From contig JAKQPD010000159.1 in the NCBI GenBank assembly GCA_029564935.1, forward strand, positions 20,004 to 84,003: a stretch of DNA of 64,000 nt, written 5' to 3'. A program made the position numbers and the translations under genes. Shown piece after piece: positions 1 through 10,048 of this stretch. The stretch comes from Bacteroidota bacterium (lineage in GTDB: Bacteria > Bacteroidota > Bacteroidia > Bacteroidales > VadinHA17). Under the pieces are notes generated by a model. The model did not search any database, was not told the DNA's origin, and saw only the letters and a program-made list of their open reading frames with translations. Within the stretch, counting starts at the first letter, position 1, and every line of letters begins with the position of its first letter.

Positions 1-14
1 CGCTTTGCTCATTG

Positions 15-81
15 GGGTTTTTGTTTTTAATCTGTCCTCGCTCAGGCGAGCCTGGCTCGGCCTGATTAAAAACAAAAACCC
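15..81. repeat. Long inverted repeat with 18-bp perfect arms
   Basis: The arms at 15-32 and 64-81 are perfect reverse complements (GGGTTTTTGTTTTTAATC and its complement) around a 31-nt centre that contains a smaller CTCGC/GCGAG stem. The right arm also supplies the T-tract of the tRNA-Ser terminator at 64-102. The left arm gives a T-rich run on the plus strand, so the whole may act as a two-way terminator. What lies upstream of position 1 is not visible. Confidence 0.7.
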
Positions 82-102
82 GTCAGCTTGCCGGCTGACG
101 GG
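64..102 (-). terminator. Rho-independent terminator of tRNA-Ser
   Basis: Read on the minus strand, a 9-bp stem (CCCGTCAGC at 79-87 pairing with GCTGACGGG at 94-102, 6-nt loop) is followed at once by TTTTTGTTTTT. It begins 16 nt after the 3' end of the tRNA, the expected place for its terminator. Confidence 0.85.
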
Positions 103-116
103 AGTAATTTGAAGTT

Positions 117-205
<89 letters not shown>

Positions 206-210
206 CTTCG

Positions 211-329
211 CCCTCCGTAGCTTTAGCGAAGGAGGGATTTGCCCTCCGTAGCTTTCTTTGACATCCGTAGCCTTGGCGAAGGATGTAGCGAAGGAGGGAT
301 TCGCCCTCCGTAGCCTTGGCGAAGGAGGG
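211..329. repeat. Cluster of three palindromic TCCGTAGC/GCGAAGGA repeats, one nested
   Basis: Three imperfect palindromes of the form CCCTCCGTAGC...GCGAAGGAGGG lie at 211-236, 242-298 and 304-329. The middle one is split: its halves (242-252 and 287-298) surround a second palindrome, 261-286, that starts ACATCCGTAGCC and ends GAAGGATGT. Each unit can form a hairpin. The cluster fills the gap between the tRNA and ansA and may also end ansA transcription. Confidence 0.8.
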
Positions 330-365
330 CTGTCTCATTATTCTTCCATTTTACGGCGGCGCAAA

Positions 366-383
366 TTACAAAATATTTTGTAA
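366..383. other. 18-bp perfect AT-rich palindrome downstream of ansA
   Basis: TTACAAAATATTTTGTAA is its own reverse complement and starts 10 nt past the ansA stop. On the minus strand a T-run precedes it rather than follows it, so it is not a textbook terminator. It may be a protein-binding dyad or part of transcript-end structure. No function can be assigned. Confidence 0.5.
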
Positions 384-392
384 AAAACCCTG

Positions 393-1430
393 CTATGAGA
401 TTTCCCCTGCAATAGGTTTCCCAAGACAATCAATAATCTCTTCCCTGGTGCTGCAACTGCCCAGCAGTAACATTAACTTGGTTACCGATGCCTCTGATGT
501 GATATCTTTTCCGCTCACAACACCGGCAGCCATCATTTCACGGCTGGTCTCATACAATCCCATTTCAACACTCCCTCCGTGACACTGGGTGACATTGAAA
601 ATTATCCCTCCTTTCCGGATGAATGATTTCAGATCATCCAGGAACCATTCATGTGTCGGGGCATTACCTGATCCGAAAGTCTCAATGATCAGGGCTCTTA
701 GTCCTTTCGTGTTGATCACTGCTTCAACAAAATGGCGGTTAATCCCGGGAAACAGCTTAAGTATGGCGACATTATTGTCAAATGATTTGTTGACTTTTAA
801 TTTTCTTGTTCCTGCCGGATAATGGATAAGGTTCTCATTGTATTTAATATGTAAACCGGCAAGAGCAAGTGGCGGATAATTCGGAGAATTGAAAGCGTCA
901 AAATGCTCTGCACTGAATTTGGTGGTCCTGTTCCCGCGAGTAAGTTCATTATCAAAATATATACAGACCTCAGGCACAACCGGAGAACCATTTTTTGAAG
1001 CAGCGGCAATCTCGAGAGAGGTAACAAGATTCTCCCTGCCATCGGTCCGCGGAAGACCAATCGGTAACTGTGATCCGGTGAATATAACTGGTTTTGCCAG
1101 ATTTTCAAGCATGAAGCTCAGGGCTGAAGCAGTGTATGCCATTGTGTCGGTACCATGCAGAACGACAAATCCGTCGAAATTGTCATAATTCTTTTCAATC
1201 GTTTCAGCCAGCTTGACCCAGATATCAGGATCAATATTGGAAGAATCCTTTACCGGATCAAATGAAACCGACTGAAGGTCGAAACCAAAATTGCCGATTA
1301 CCGGTACATGATCGGTAATGTGTTTAAAATCGATAGGTACCAGCGAGCCGGTTTGCCTGTCATGCACCATGCCGATGGTACCGCCTGTATAGATTATCAG
1401 GACTGAAGTCTCTTTTCCCCGTTTAGCCAT
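393..1430 (-). CDS. ansA: Type I L-asparaginase
   Basis: Hydrolyses L-asparagine to aspartate and ammonia in the cytoplasm. The protein has 345 residues, close to the 338 of E. coli AsnA-type cytosolic asparaginase I, and no signal peptide. Both asparaginase signatures are visible: TGGTIGM at residues 15-21, carrying the first catalytic Thr, and HGTDTMA at 92-98, carrying the second Thr-Asp pair. The start gives MAKRGKETSV directly before the first beta strand. The gene lies 4 bp after tatD, which itself overlaps gdhA, so the three probably share one transcript. Co-expression with glutamate dehydrogenase would link ammonia release to glutamate metabolism, which is inference. Palindromic repeats follow the stop. 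Confidence 0.95.
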   Translation of the reverse strand: MAKRGKETSVLIIYTGGTIGMVHDRQTGSLVPIDFKHITDHVPVIGNFGFDLQSVSFDPVKDSSNIDPDIWVKLAETIEKNYDNFDGFVVLHGTDTMAYTASALSFMLENLAKPVIFTGSQLPIGLPRTDGRENLVTSLEIAAASKNGSPVVPEVCIYFDNELTRGNRTTKFSAEHFDAFNSPNYPPLALAGLHIKYNENLIHYPAGTRKLKVNKSFDNNVAILKLFPGINRHFVEAVINTKGLRALIIETFGSGNAPTHEWFLDDLKSFIRKGGIIFNVTQCHGGSVEMGLYETSREMMAAGVVSGKDITSEASVTKLMLLLGSCSTREEIIDCLGKPIAGEIS

Positions 1431-1434
1431 TTGA

Positions 1435-2201
1435 TCATAAATTGAAAAGCCTGCAGGAGTTTTCGAATGTTATAGAAGCAGTCTCTTCCTCACTCATTTC
1501 AAATATTTCAGCAAGCTTTCTGTTTATGATACAAATATACGAACTCTCATTACGTTTTCCTCTGTAAGGTACGGGTGTAAGATATGGAGAATCGGTTTCA
1601 AGGACAATATTCTGTAATCCCACCTCTTTACAAATGCTCCCCAGCATAGAATTCTTATAAGTGAGCGGGCCTCCAATACCCAGCATAAAACCCATCTTTA
1701 CGGCTTTCCGTGCAGACTTATGATCAGCAGAGTATGCATGTAAGACGCCGGTAAGTTTTGAACCTGCAAATTCTTCAAGAACAGAGAATACATCATTTAT
1801 TGAATTCCTGGAATGGATCACAACAGGAAGTCCGGTGTTCACTGCATACTCAATTTGTCTCCTGAAAGCTATTATCTGTTCGGCCAGATGAGTTTTGTCC
1901 CAGTAAAGATCTATTCCTATCTCACCTACAGCAATGAATCTGCCCGTAGAAGCCATTCTGATAATTTCATCAAGCTGAGGGCTATAATCTTCTTTAACAG
2001 AAGTAGGATGCAGGCCGATCATAGGAAAGCAAATATCCCTGAATCTTTCTGCAGCCGAAAGCATTGGTTCTATTGTCTCAATATCTACATTTGGCATCAG
2101 GAGTTTGCCGACCCCGCTACTGACAGCCCTTCTTACAACTTCTTCCCTGTCGTTGTCAAATTCCTTTAAATAAAGATGAGTATGTGTATCTATGAGTTGC
2201 A

Positions 2202-2202
<1 letters not shown>
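1435..2202 (-). CDS. tatD: TatD-family metal-dependent hydrolase (DNase)
   Basis: A TIM-barrel metallohydrolase of the TatD/YcfH family; studied members are 3'-5' exonucleases acting in DNA repair or turnover. The 255 residues carry the family landmarks: metal-binding HTH at residues 7-9, GEIGIDLYWD with the conserved Glu, a histidine in VIHSRN, HAYSAD, and ETDSPYLTP near the C terminus. No signal peptide is present. Its ATG overlaps the gdhA stop (TGATG, sharing 2202), suggesting coupled translation, and ansA starts 4 bp later. The exact substrate cannot be told from sequence. Confidence 0.93.
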
Positions 2203-3596
<1,394 letters not shown>

Positions 3597-3712
3597 TTAT
3601 ATGTAAAAAGGTTTATAATTTTTTCTATAATGGCATTATTTTTTAATTTCTTAAAATCAATGGTTAAAATAGATTGAATTAGTTAAAAACCGACACAGAT
3701 ATTTTAGAAGTC

Positions 3713-4822
3713 CTAACTTATCCTGTAAATATTACCCGGATAACATTTGACCAGACCTTTCAGTTCCATCTGGAGAAGGATTGCAGAAAGTCTGAATACA
3801 GGGATGTTGAGTGATCTGCAGAGAGAATCAATAGAGATTTCTCCCTGCGATGAAACAGATTCGTAGATTAATTTCTCATTCGGATCGAGTTCTGAAAAAA
3901 GGGTTCTCTGGATTGAAGGCTTCGAGTGTTCAGGGATCCAGTTAAGAAAATACTCAACATCGCGATATGATTCAACGAGTGCTGCCTTATTATTTTTAAT
4001 GAGGTTATTACACCCGGCCGACCACTGGTCTTCCGGCCGTCCCGGGACTGCCAGTACATCGCGGTTATAGGATGCGGCTATATCGGCAGTTATCAGGGCA
4101 CCGCCTTTTATTCCGGATTCCACAATAAGTGTTGAATCCGAGAGGCCGGCAATAATACGGTTCCTCTTAATGAAATTATTTCTTTCCGGAAGTGCATCAG
4201 ACAGGAAATCGCTGAGGAGCCCTCCTTTTTTTATTATAGTTGTTGCTATGGACCAGTGTGCCGAAGGGTATATTGTTTTAAAACCATGACCGAGAACAGC
4301 AATAGTCTGAAGGTTATTTGCAAGAGCCGATTTGTGAGCAGTAATATCAATTCCATAAGCAAGCCCGCTGACAATGATAAGACCAGGATTGTCAGATGCA
4401 AGTCCTCCGATTATCTTATCACATAATTCTTTCCCCCGGGGAGTAGCATTCCTTGTCCCTACGACACTGAGTATCCTTGATGTATTAAGATCACAGTTTC
4501 CTTTAAAGAAAAATACAACAGGGGAATCTTCGCACTGTCTCAGACGAAACGGATAATCATCATCAAGATAAAAATACGTAAGGATATTATTCTTTGTGAC
4601 ATACTCAGATTCCCGTTCAGCTGCTTCAAGGTAGGAGTGGTCAGAAACTGCTTTAGCCAGTTCAGGTCCTATTCCGGGTATTTTGACAAGATTCCTGTAT
4701 GCTTCACTGAAAACAGCCTCAACGCTTCCGAGATGTGCAACAAGTTTCCTTGCATTTATATCACCTATTCCGGGAATAAGGCCTAAAGCAATTTTATGCT
4801 TCAGTAAAATATTTTCAGGCAT
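3713..4822 (-). CDS. dprA: DNA-processing protein DprA
   Basis: DprA binds single-stranded DNA entering during transformation and loads RecA on it; it is also kept in many bacteria not known to be competent. The 369 residues from MPENILLK show an N-terminal helix-hairpin-helix region (GLIPGIGDINARKL and IPGIGPELA), the Rossmann-like DprA core (VVGTRNATPRG, VSGLAYGID, GHGFKTIYP, ER-NNFIKRNRIIAGLSD, ESGIKGGALITA, VPGRPED) and a C-terminal winged-helix segment. A longer reading to 4873 would run into the gdh terminator, so ATG 4822 is chosen. A weak TATATTTA box (4850-4843, minus) with TTG 17 nt upstream may be its promoter. It sits alone between the two glutamate dehydrogenase genes. Confidence 0.93.
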   Translation of the reverse strand: MPENILLKHKIALGLIPGIGDINARKLVAHLGSVEAVFSEAYRNLVKIPGIGPELAKAVSDHSYLEAAERESEYVTKNNILTYFYLDDDYPFRLRQCEDSPVVFFFKGNCDLNTSRILSVVGTRNATPRGKELCDKIIGGLASDNPGLIIVSGLAYGIDITAHKSALANNLQTIAVLGHGFKTIYPSAHWSIATTIIKKGGLLSDFLSDALPERNNFIKRNRIIAGLSDSTLIVESGIKGGALITADIAASYNRDVLAVPGRPEDQWSAGCNNLIKNNKAALVESYRDVEYFLNWIPEHSKPSIQRTLFSELDPNEKLIYESVSSQGEISIDSLCRSLNIPVFRLSAILLQMELKGLVKCYPGNIYRIS

Positions 4823-4871
4823 ATACAGCGAAATGAGATATGTAAATATAATAAATGTTGAAAGGTTCAAC

Positions 4872-4918
4872 AAAAAAAATCCCCCTCTTTAAGCCGAATG
4901 ACGGAGAGAGGGGGATTT
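4872..4918 (-). terminator. Rho-independent terminator of gdh copy 2
   Basis: On the minus strand the arms AAATCCCCCTCT (4918-4907) and AGAGGGGGATTT (4888-4877) form a perfect 12-bp stem, followed by a run of Ts ending at 4872. It starts 16 nt after the stop codon at 4935. Confidence 0.9.
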
Positions 4919-4934
4919 AAAGGGTGTGAGTTTA

Positions 4935-6272
4935 TTATATTACTCCCATATCAAGCATTGAGTTTGCAACTTTCAGGAATCCTGCAATATTAGCTCCTTT
5001 AACATAGTCGATATAGCCATCAGCCTGTTTCCCGTTCCGGCAGCACTGTTCATGAATGTTCTTCATAATTTCGTGGAGTCTGCCATCGACTTCCTGCTGG
5101 TTCCATCTCATTTTCATTGCATTCTGAGTCATTTCCAGTCCTGATGTTGCAACCCCGCCAGCATTGACCGCTTTCCCGGGAGCAAACATAATACTGTTTC
5201 TGATGAATGTTTCAACCGCATCGGGAGTACATCCCATATTTGATACTTCAGCAACCATCATCACACTGTTTTCGAGCAATCTGGCGGCATCCTGTCCGTT
5301 AAGTTCATTCTGGGTTGCACATGGAAGAGCAATATCGACCTTTACTTCCCATGGCTTTTTCCCCGCATGAAATTCAGCACCTTCAAAGACATATGAATAA
5401 GGTTTGACAATATCCTGGTTTGATGAGCGCAGCTCAAGCATATAATCGATCTTCTTTCCCGATATTCCGTCAGGATCGTACACATAGCCGTCGGGGCCTG
5501 ATATTGTGACAACTTTACCTCCGAGTTCTGTTGCCTTAAGCGCTGCGCCCCAGGCCACATTTCCGAAGCCTGAAATGGAAATTGTTTTGCCCTTTATTGT
5601 CTCTTTCCTTGCAGCAAGCATTTCCTGAACAAAATATATTGCTCCGAAGCCCGTGGCTTCCGGCCTGATCAGCGATCCGCCCCAGTTACTCCCTTTTCCT
5701 GTAAGCACCCCGGTATGATCTCCCTTAAGCCTTTTATACATACCATACAGATATCCTATTTCACGGCCACCGACTCCTATGTCACCTGCCGGAACATCTG
5801 TTTCCGGACCAATATATTTCCAGAGTTCCAGCATGAATGACTGACAGAATCTCATTACCTCGGCATTTGATTTCCCTTTGGGATCAAAATCTGAGCCTCC
5901 TTTACCTCCGCCCATCGGAAGGGTTGTAAGTGCATTCTTGAATATCTGTTCAAATCCAAGGAATTTGAGGATTGACAGATTTACGCTCGGATGGAAGCGC
6001 AGACCTCCCTTATATGGGCCTATAGCATTGTTAAACTGAACTCTGTAACCAAGGTTAACTTTTACATTTCCTTCATCATCAACCCAGGGTACTTTAAACA
6101 TTATCACCCTGTCAGGCTCAATGATGCGTTCGATGATATTTGCAGATTCAAACTGGGGATTTTCATTATATACCTCCTCGATAGACTCGAGAACTTCCCT
6201 TACTGCCTGAAGATATTCAACCTCTCCCGGATGCTTTTTCTCGAGGTTGTTCAAGATTTTGTCTACGTTCAT
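4935..6272 (-). CDS. Glutamate dehydrogenase (copy 2)
   Basis: Second class I glutamate dehydrogenase, 445 residues, clearly paralogous to the gene at 2202-3542: the same [28 protein letters not shown] and [15 protein letters not shown] blocks. The dinucleotide-binding region differs: GFGNVAWGA, then VVTISGPDGYVYDPDG, a form I associate with Bacteroides glutamate dehydrogenases of relaxed or NAD preference. It is monocistronic, with its own strong terminator at 4918-4872 and a repeat-filled upstream region. Having two enzymes of different cofactor use would separate assimilation from catabolism of glutamate; that division of labour is inferred. Confidence 0.93.
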   Translation of the reverse strand: MNVDKILNNLEKKHPGEVEYLQAVREVLESIEEVYNENPQFESANIIERIIEPDRVIMFKVPWVDDEGNVKVNLGYRVQFNNAIGPYKGGLRFHPSVNLSILKFLGFEQIFKNALTTLPMGGGKGGSDFDPKGKSNAEVMRFCQSFMLELWKYIGPETDVPAGDIGVGGREIGYLYGMYKRLKGDHTGVLTGKGSNWGGSLIRPEATGFGAIYFVQEMLAARKETIKGKTISISGFGNVAWGAALKATELGGKVVTISGPDGYVYDPDGISGKKIDYMLELRSSNQDIVKPYSYVFEGAEFHAGKKPWEVKVDIALPCATQNELNGQDAARLLENSVMMVAEVSNMGCTPDAVETFIRNSIMFAPGKAVNAGGVATSGLEMTQNAMKMRWNQQEVDGRLHEIMKNIHEQCCRNGKQADGYIDYVKGANIAGFLKVANSMLDMGVI

Positions 6273-6330
6273 TTTGTAAATATTTAGTTAGTTTTATGTA
6301 ATGCGACTAATTATCATTATTCAATTTATA

Positions 6331-6451
6331 AGTTGGCAGTTGGCAGTTGGCAGTTGGCAAAGAGCAACCACAACTTCAATAGTTGGCAGTTGGCAAAAGG
6401 CAGTTGGCAAATGGTTCTTCCTGCCAACTGCCAACTGTTTACTGCCAACTT
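6331..6451. repeat. Heptanucleotide repeat array (AGTTGGC) with inverted right arm
   Basis: Four perfect tandem AGTTGGC units occupy 6331-6358. Further copies (AGTTGGCAGTTGGCA and GGCAGTTGGCA) lie at 6381-6410, and reverse-complement copies (CTGCCAACTGCCAACTG, ACTGCCAACTT) at 6421-6451, so the region can fold into a long hairpin. It occupies the gap between the gene ending at 6525 and gdh copy 2. A reading frame through it is an artefact of the 7-nt repeat. Confidence 0.85.
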
Positions 6452-6524
6452 GTTATTTGATGCAAAACTGAGACATAGTTTCCTCATTAAAAATGATTTA
6501 ACTCATATTCTGCCCTGAATTAAA

Positions 6525-7007
6525 TCATATGGCAGGGATATGATCATTCAGAGATTTGATAAGTTTGTTCCTCTGTTCTTTGCTTAGGGCACTGATGTGT
6601 ACAGGTGGGTATTTCGCTACGTTCTGACCTACCTTCTGGTAAAGAATAAGGCTCTTATCGAGTCCGAAAAGCCTTGATTCGGTTTTATATCCGGCAAAAG
6701 CAGTTTTATAAATCTTGATTGAATTCTTTTTCCCTCCTCCGATACCTGCATTGAAATATTTAATTACAATGTTTTCATCATCATCCGAATATGAAATGAA
6801 CTGATGGTTCAGCATAATGGGGATGAAAAAAATGATAAGATAAATTGCAATAAGAATAATTGTCCAGGCGGTTTCACTCAGGCCAAGGACCGGAAATTTT
6901 ATACGTCCGATAAGGTAGGTAACCGCCAGGTAGGCAAGTATCAGGACAGTTGCAATAAATAATCTGATCCTGATACTGATTATCTGTTTAGTGTTATCGA
7001 AGGTCAT
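6525..7007 (-). CDS. Small membrane protein of unknown function
   Basis: The family is not recognised. The 160-residue protein has two hydrophobic segments, about residues 14-34 and 46-66, joined by a short loop (GRIKFPVLGLSE). A soluble C-terminal half of about 90 residues follows, rich in beta-prone stretches (ENIVIKYFNAGIGGG, KIYKTAFAGYK) and ending in a short helix (SKEQRNKLIKSL). This layout resembles two-helix membrane proteins with a PH-like (bPH2) domain, but that is only shape similarity. It starts 11 bp after tadA on the same strand and is probably co-transcribed with it. Confidence 0.75.
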   Translation of the reverse strand: MTFDNTKQIISIRIRLFIATVLILAYLAVTYLIGRIKFPVLGLSETAWTIILIAIYLIIFFIPIMLNHQFISYSDDDENIVIKYFNAGIGGGKKNSIKIYKTAFAGYKTESRLFGLDKSLILYQKVGQNVAKYPPVHISALSKEQRNKLIKSLNDHIPAI

Positions 7008-7018
7008 ATAAGAATTTT

Positions 7019-7468
7019 TTATAAACTTAATCTTTTTTTCTTAAAGAACCTTACCATAATTTCACTGCATTCGGTTTCGAGTATTCCTTTTAATACGACG
7101 GTTCTTGGGTGGAGCAGACCCCCTAAAACTCCTGTATAACCTTTTTTCGGATCGGATGCACCGTAAACCAGTCCTGCAGCCTGGCTCCATCCGATTGCCC
7201 CTGCACACATTGCACATGGTTCAACTGTCACATAAATAATACAATCTGTCAGGTATTTTCCTCCCAGCCAGTTTGTGGCAGCAGTGATTGCCTGCATTTC
7301 CGCATGGGCGGTCGGATCTTTTAATGTCTCATTAAGATTATGTGCCCTGGCAATAATAGTATCCCTGCATACGATTACTGCGCCTACAGGCACCTCCTGC
7401 CTGTTAAATGCTTTTTCTGCTTCTTCCAGGGCAGCTTTCATGTATTTCTCGTGTCTTGCTGTCTGCAT
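7019..7468 (-). CDS. tadA: tRNA-specific adenosine deaminase TadA
   Basis: Zinc-dependent deaminase converting A34 of tRNA-Arg(ACG) to inosine, needed to read CGC and CGA codons. The 149-residue protein has the HAE motif (His55, Glu57: zinc ligand and proton shuttle) and PCAMC (Cys85, Cys88: zinc ligands), the expected single-domain cytidine-deaminase layout. A guanine deaminase is the main look-alike; the spacing of HAE to PCAMC, the length and the FNRQEVPVGAVIV start favour TadA. It is transcribed divergently from aspS and lies 11 bp before the small membrane gene. Confidence 0.92.
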   Translation of the reverse strand: MQTARHEKYMKAALEEAEKAFNRQEVPVGAVIVCRDTIIARAHNLNETLKDPTAHAEMQAITAATNWLGGKYLTDCIIYVTVEPCAMCAGAIGWSQAAGLVYGASDPKKGYTGVLGGLLHPRTVVLKGILETECSEIMVRFFKKKRLSL

Positions 7469-7539
7469 ATAAAGTTATTGCACACTTTAAATGTATGAAG
7501 AAATAGAGAGACCCGGACTGCTTACAGTCATAATATTTT

Positions 7540-7547
7540 TATTTTTG
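7540..7547 (+). promoter_or_regulatory. Probable -7 promoter box for aspS
   Basis: TATTTTTG fits the Bacteroidota -7 consensus TAnnTTTG, 20 nt before the ATG at 7568. A GTG at 7547 overlaps the box, so translation from that GTG is unlikely. No convincing -33 TTG was found. Confidence 0.55.
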
Positions 7548-7567
7548 TGGATCATAAAAAGAAGAAA

Positions 7568-9325
7568 ATGTACAGGACACATACATGCGGGGAACTTAAT
7601 TTAAATGATGCCGGTAAAGACGTCATATTATGCGGATGGATCCAGAAATCAAGAGATCTCGGGGGTATGACATTTACTGATCTTCGCGACCGATACGGGA
7701 TAACTCAGCTTGTTTTCAATATGGAAACCGATGCTTCTCTCTGTGAGAAGGCAAGAAAGACCGGGCGTGAGTTTGTGATACAGGCAAAAGGCAGGGTTAA
7801 GGAACGGAGCAATAAAAACCCGAAAATACCCACAGGAGACATCGAGATTGAAGTGTCAGAAATCAACATTCTCAATCCAAGCGAACTGCCGCCGTTCACA
7901 ATTGAAGAGGAGACAGATGGAGGTGACGAACTGAGAATGAAATACCGTTATCTTGACCTGAGAAGAGCCCCGGTAAAAAACAATTTAATACTGCGTCACA
8001 GGATGGCTCAGGAAGTACGTAAATATTTGGATTCGAAAGAATTTATTGAAGTTGAGACTCCTTTTCTGATCAAATCGACACCTGAAGGGGCCAGGGATTT
8101 TATTGTACCGAGCAGAATGCAGCCGGGTACTTTCTATGCCCTGCCACAATCACCGCAGACCCTCAAACAGCTTCTTATGGTCGCAGGATTTGACAGATAC
8201 TTTCAGATTGTCAGATGTTTCAGGGATGAGGATCTCCGGGCTGACCGTCAGCCCGAGTTTTCACAGATCGACTGCGAAATGTCATTCATGACAAGGGATG
8301 AAATACTTGATACTTTTGAAGGACTGATAAAGTACCTTTTCAATAAAATAAAAAATATCAGTTTCACTGAACCGTTCAGGAGAATATCCTACGCTGAGGC
8401 TATGGAACTGTATGGTACTGATAAGCCGGATCTCCGCTTTGGAATGAAAATTTATGATCTTACTGAAGTAGTTAAAGGTCATGGTTTTTCAGTTTTTGAT
8501 ACTTCTGAATTCACGGGCGCGATATGTGTCTCAGGTTGTGCTGATTATACGAGGAAACAGATTGATGAACTTACAGATTTTGTAAAAAGACCTCAGATCG
8601 GGGCTAAAGGACTTATTTATCTGAGATATGGTAATGATGGCACTCTGAGATCATCGGTTGACAAGTTTTATTCCCGGGAAGATCTTGAAATCTGGGCTGA
8701 AAAGACGGGGGCCGGCCAGGGGGACCTTATACTGGTAATTTCCGGGGAGAGAATAAAAACCCTCTCAGCATTATCAGAGCTCAGACTGGAGATGGGGAAC
8801 AGGCTTGGGCTGAGAAAAAGAGACAATTACATGCCACTCTGGGTTGTTGATTTTCCTTTGCTTGAGTGGAATGAGGAAGAAAAACGATTTTTTGCAATGC
8901 ACCATCCTTTCACATCGCCAAAACCGGAAGATATTCCTCTGATGGAAACTGATCCGGGAAAAGTACGTGCAAATGCATATGACCTGGTTATTAACGGGGT
9001 GGAGATCGGCGGAGGATCTGTCAGGATACATGATTCTTCACTTCAGAAACTGATGTTCAAAGCTTTGGGATTCACTGACGAGGAGGCAGTGGAGCAGTTC
9101 GGATTTCTTATGAATGCTTTCAGATACGGGGCTCCCCCGCATGGAGGAATAGCATTTGGTTTCGACAGGCTGGTGGCTATGTTCGGAGGCCAGGATTCAA
9201 TCCGTGACTTTATTGCATTCCCAAAAAATAATGCAGGAAGGGATGTAATGCTTGATACACCGGCACCGGTTTCAGAAAAACAGCTTCATGAACTGATGAT
9301 CGACTTCAGGAAGAAAAAGGAATGA
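7568..9325 (+). CDS. aspS: Aspartate--tRNA ligase
   Basis: Class II aminoacyl-tRNA synthetase charging tRNA-Asp. The 585 residues from [10 protein letters not shown] match the usual bacterial length of about 590. It has an N-terminal OB-fold anticodon-binding domain ([15 protein letters not shown]), class II motif 1 ([20 protein letters not shown]), motif 2 ([18 protein letters not shown]), the bacterial GAD insertion domain in the middle and motif 3 near the C terminus ([16 protein letters not shown]). Whether it also charges tRNA-Asn cannot be decided here. The ATG is preferred to an in-frame GTG at 7547 because of the promoter position. Confidence 0.96.
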   Translation: MYRTHTCGELNLNDAGKDVILCGWIQKSRDLGGMTFTDLRDRYGITQLVFNMETDASLCEKARKTGREFVIQAKGRVKERSNKNPKIPTGDIEIEVSEINILNPSELPPFTIEEETDGGDELRMKYRYLDLRRAPVKNNLILRHRMAQEVRKYLDSKEFIEVETPFLIKSTPEGARDFIVPSRMQPGTFYALPQSPQTLKQLLMVAGFDRYFQIVRCFRDEDLRADRQPEFSQIDCEMSFMTRDEILDTFEGLIKYLFNKIKNISFTEPFRRISYAEAMELYGTDKPDLRFGMKIYDLTEVVKGHGFSVFDTSEFTGAICVSGCADYTRKQIDELTDFVKRPQIGAKGLIYLRYGNDGTLRSSVDKFYSREDLEIWAEKTGAGQGDLILVISGERIKTLSALSELRLEMGNRLGLRKRDNYMPLWVVDFPLLEWNEEEKRFFAMHHPFTSPKPEDIPLMETDPGKVRANAYDLVINGVEIGGGSVRIHDSSLQKLMFKALGFTDEEAVEQFGFLMNAFRYGAPPHGGIAFGFDRLVAMFGGQDSIRDFIAFPKNNAGRDVMLDTPAPVSEKQLHELMIDFRKKKE

Positions 9326-9327
9326 TC

Positions 9328-10044
9328 TTATCTTCTTGTATTTGCTCCGATAAGCTTTATTAGGATTACCCCGTTTGCACCCCTGGAGCCATAAATTGAT
9401 GCAGAAGCTCCTTTGAGGACCTGTACTGACTCAACCTGTGAAGGCGGTATATCACTTATTGAGCCTACCTCATTACCGTCGACAATAAACAGGGGATCAG
9501 TGCTCATCATTAAAGAACCAGCTCCCTGAATGGTGATTTTCGTTCCGGATACCTGAACTCCCGGTACAGCCCCTTTAAGCATCTCATAAATATTTGTATA
9601 GGTTGAATACCTGGAATTCCTGACATCCAGCTGGTTTACCGGGGTTGTAAGATCTTTCTTCCTTATTGACCCATACCCTATGTCAACTTTCTCTTCTTCC
9701 CGTGGGGTAGCGGTAGTGCCTGATTGTGAAGGCGCTGTTCCAGGTCTGAGAGTGATATTCAGGATTTTTTCTCCATCTATCAGCGCTTCGCCGATACCCT
9801 TGTCAGGTGTGACAACTGAAATCAGCTCCGCATCCCTCCCGACCTTCACCCTGAAGGAACCTTTATTGTCGGTTGACTTATTTGTATATTTATTATCAAT
9901 AAGAATAATGGCACCTTCAACCGGATTCTTTTCTGAATCCAGAACAACACCTGTGACGAAGAACTTTTTCGTTTCTTTCTGGGCGGATATGACCGGCCAC
10001 ATCATAAGTGACGCCAGGATAATAGCTAAAATTCTGTAAGGCAT
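9328..10044 (-). CDS. Secreted carboxypeptidase-regulatory-like plus TonB-plug-like protein (copy B)
   Basis: The 238-residue protein has a Sec signal peptide (about residues 1-22, ending SAQ), then a carboxypeptidase-regulatory-like beta sandwich (VTGVVLDSEKNPVEGAIIL, with a Gly-Ser-Phe-Arg strand), a linker, and a TonB plug-like domain (residues 135-232) with YEMLKGAVPGVQVSG, SLMMSTDPLFIVDGNEV and VESVQVLKGASASIYGSRG. These are the first two modules of SusC-like receptors, but the protein ends with the plug (GANGVILIKL): no 22-strand barrel follows. It begins 4 bp after its paralog at 10049-10720, and its stop lies 2 bp from that of aspS. Function unknown; probably periplasmic. Confidence 0.88.
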   Translation of the reverse strand: MPYRILAIILASLMMWPVISAQKETKKFFVTGVVLDSEKNPVEGAIILIDNKYTNKSTDNKGSFRVKVGRDAELISVVTPDKGIGEALIDGEKILNITLRPGTAPSQSGTTATPREEEKVDIGYGSIRKKDLTTPVNQLDVRNSRYSTYTNIYEMLKGAVPGVQVSGTKITIQGAGSLMMSTDPLFIVDGNEVGSISDIPPSQVESVQVLKGASASIYGSRGANGVILIKLIGANTRR

Positions 10045-10048
10045 GTTT

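Noticed and set aside
211..329. CRISPR array
   Set aside because: Units are palindromic, unevenly spaced and nested, without unique spacers of constant length; no cas genes.
4823..4873. Longer N terminus for DprA
   Set aside because: It extends into the terminator of the upstream glutamate dehydrogenase gene and adds a hydrophobic stretch not found in DprA.
6333..6518. Open frame reading through the AGTTGGC repeat
   Set aside because: Amino acid repeats simply mirror the DNA repeat; no domain, no ribosome site.
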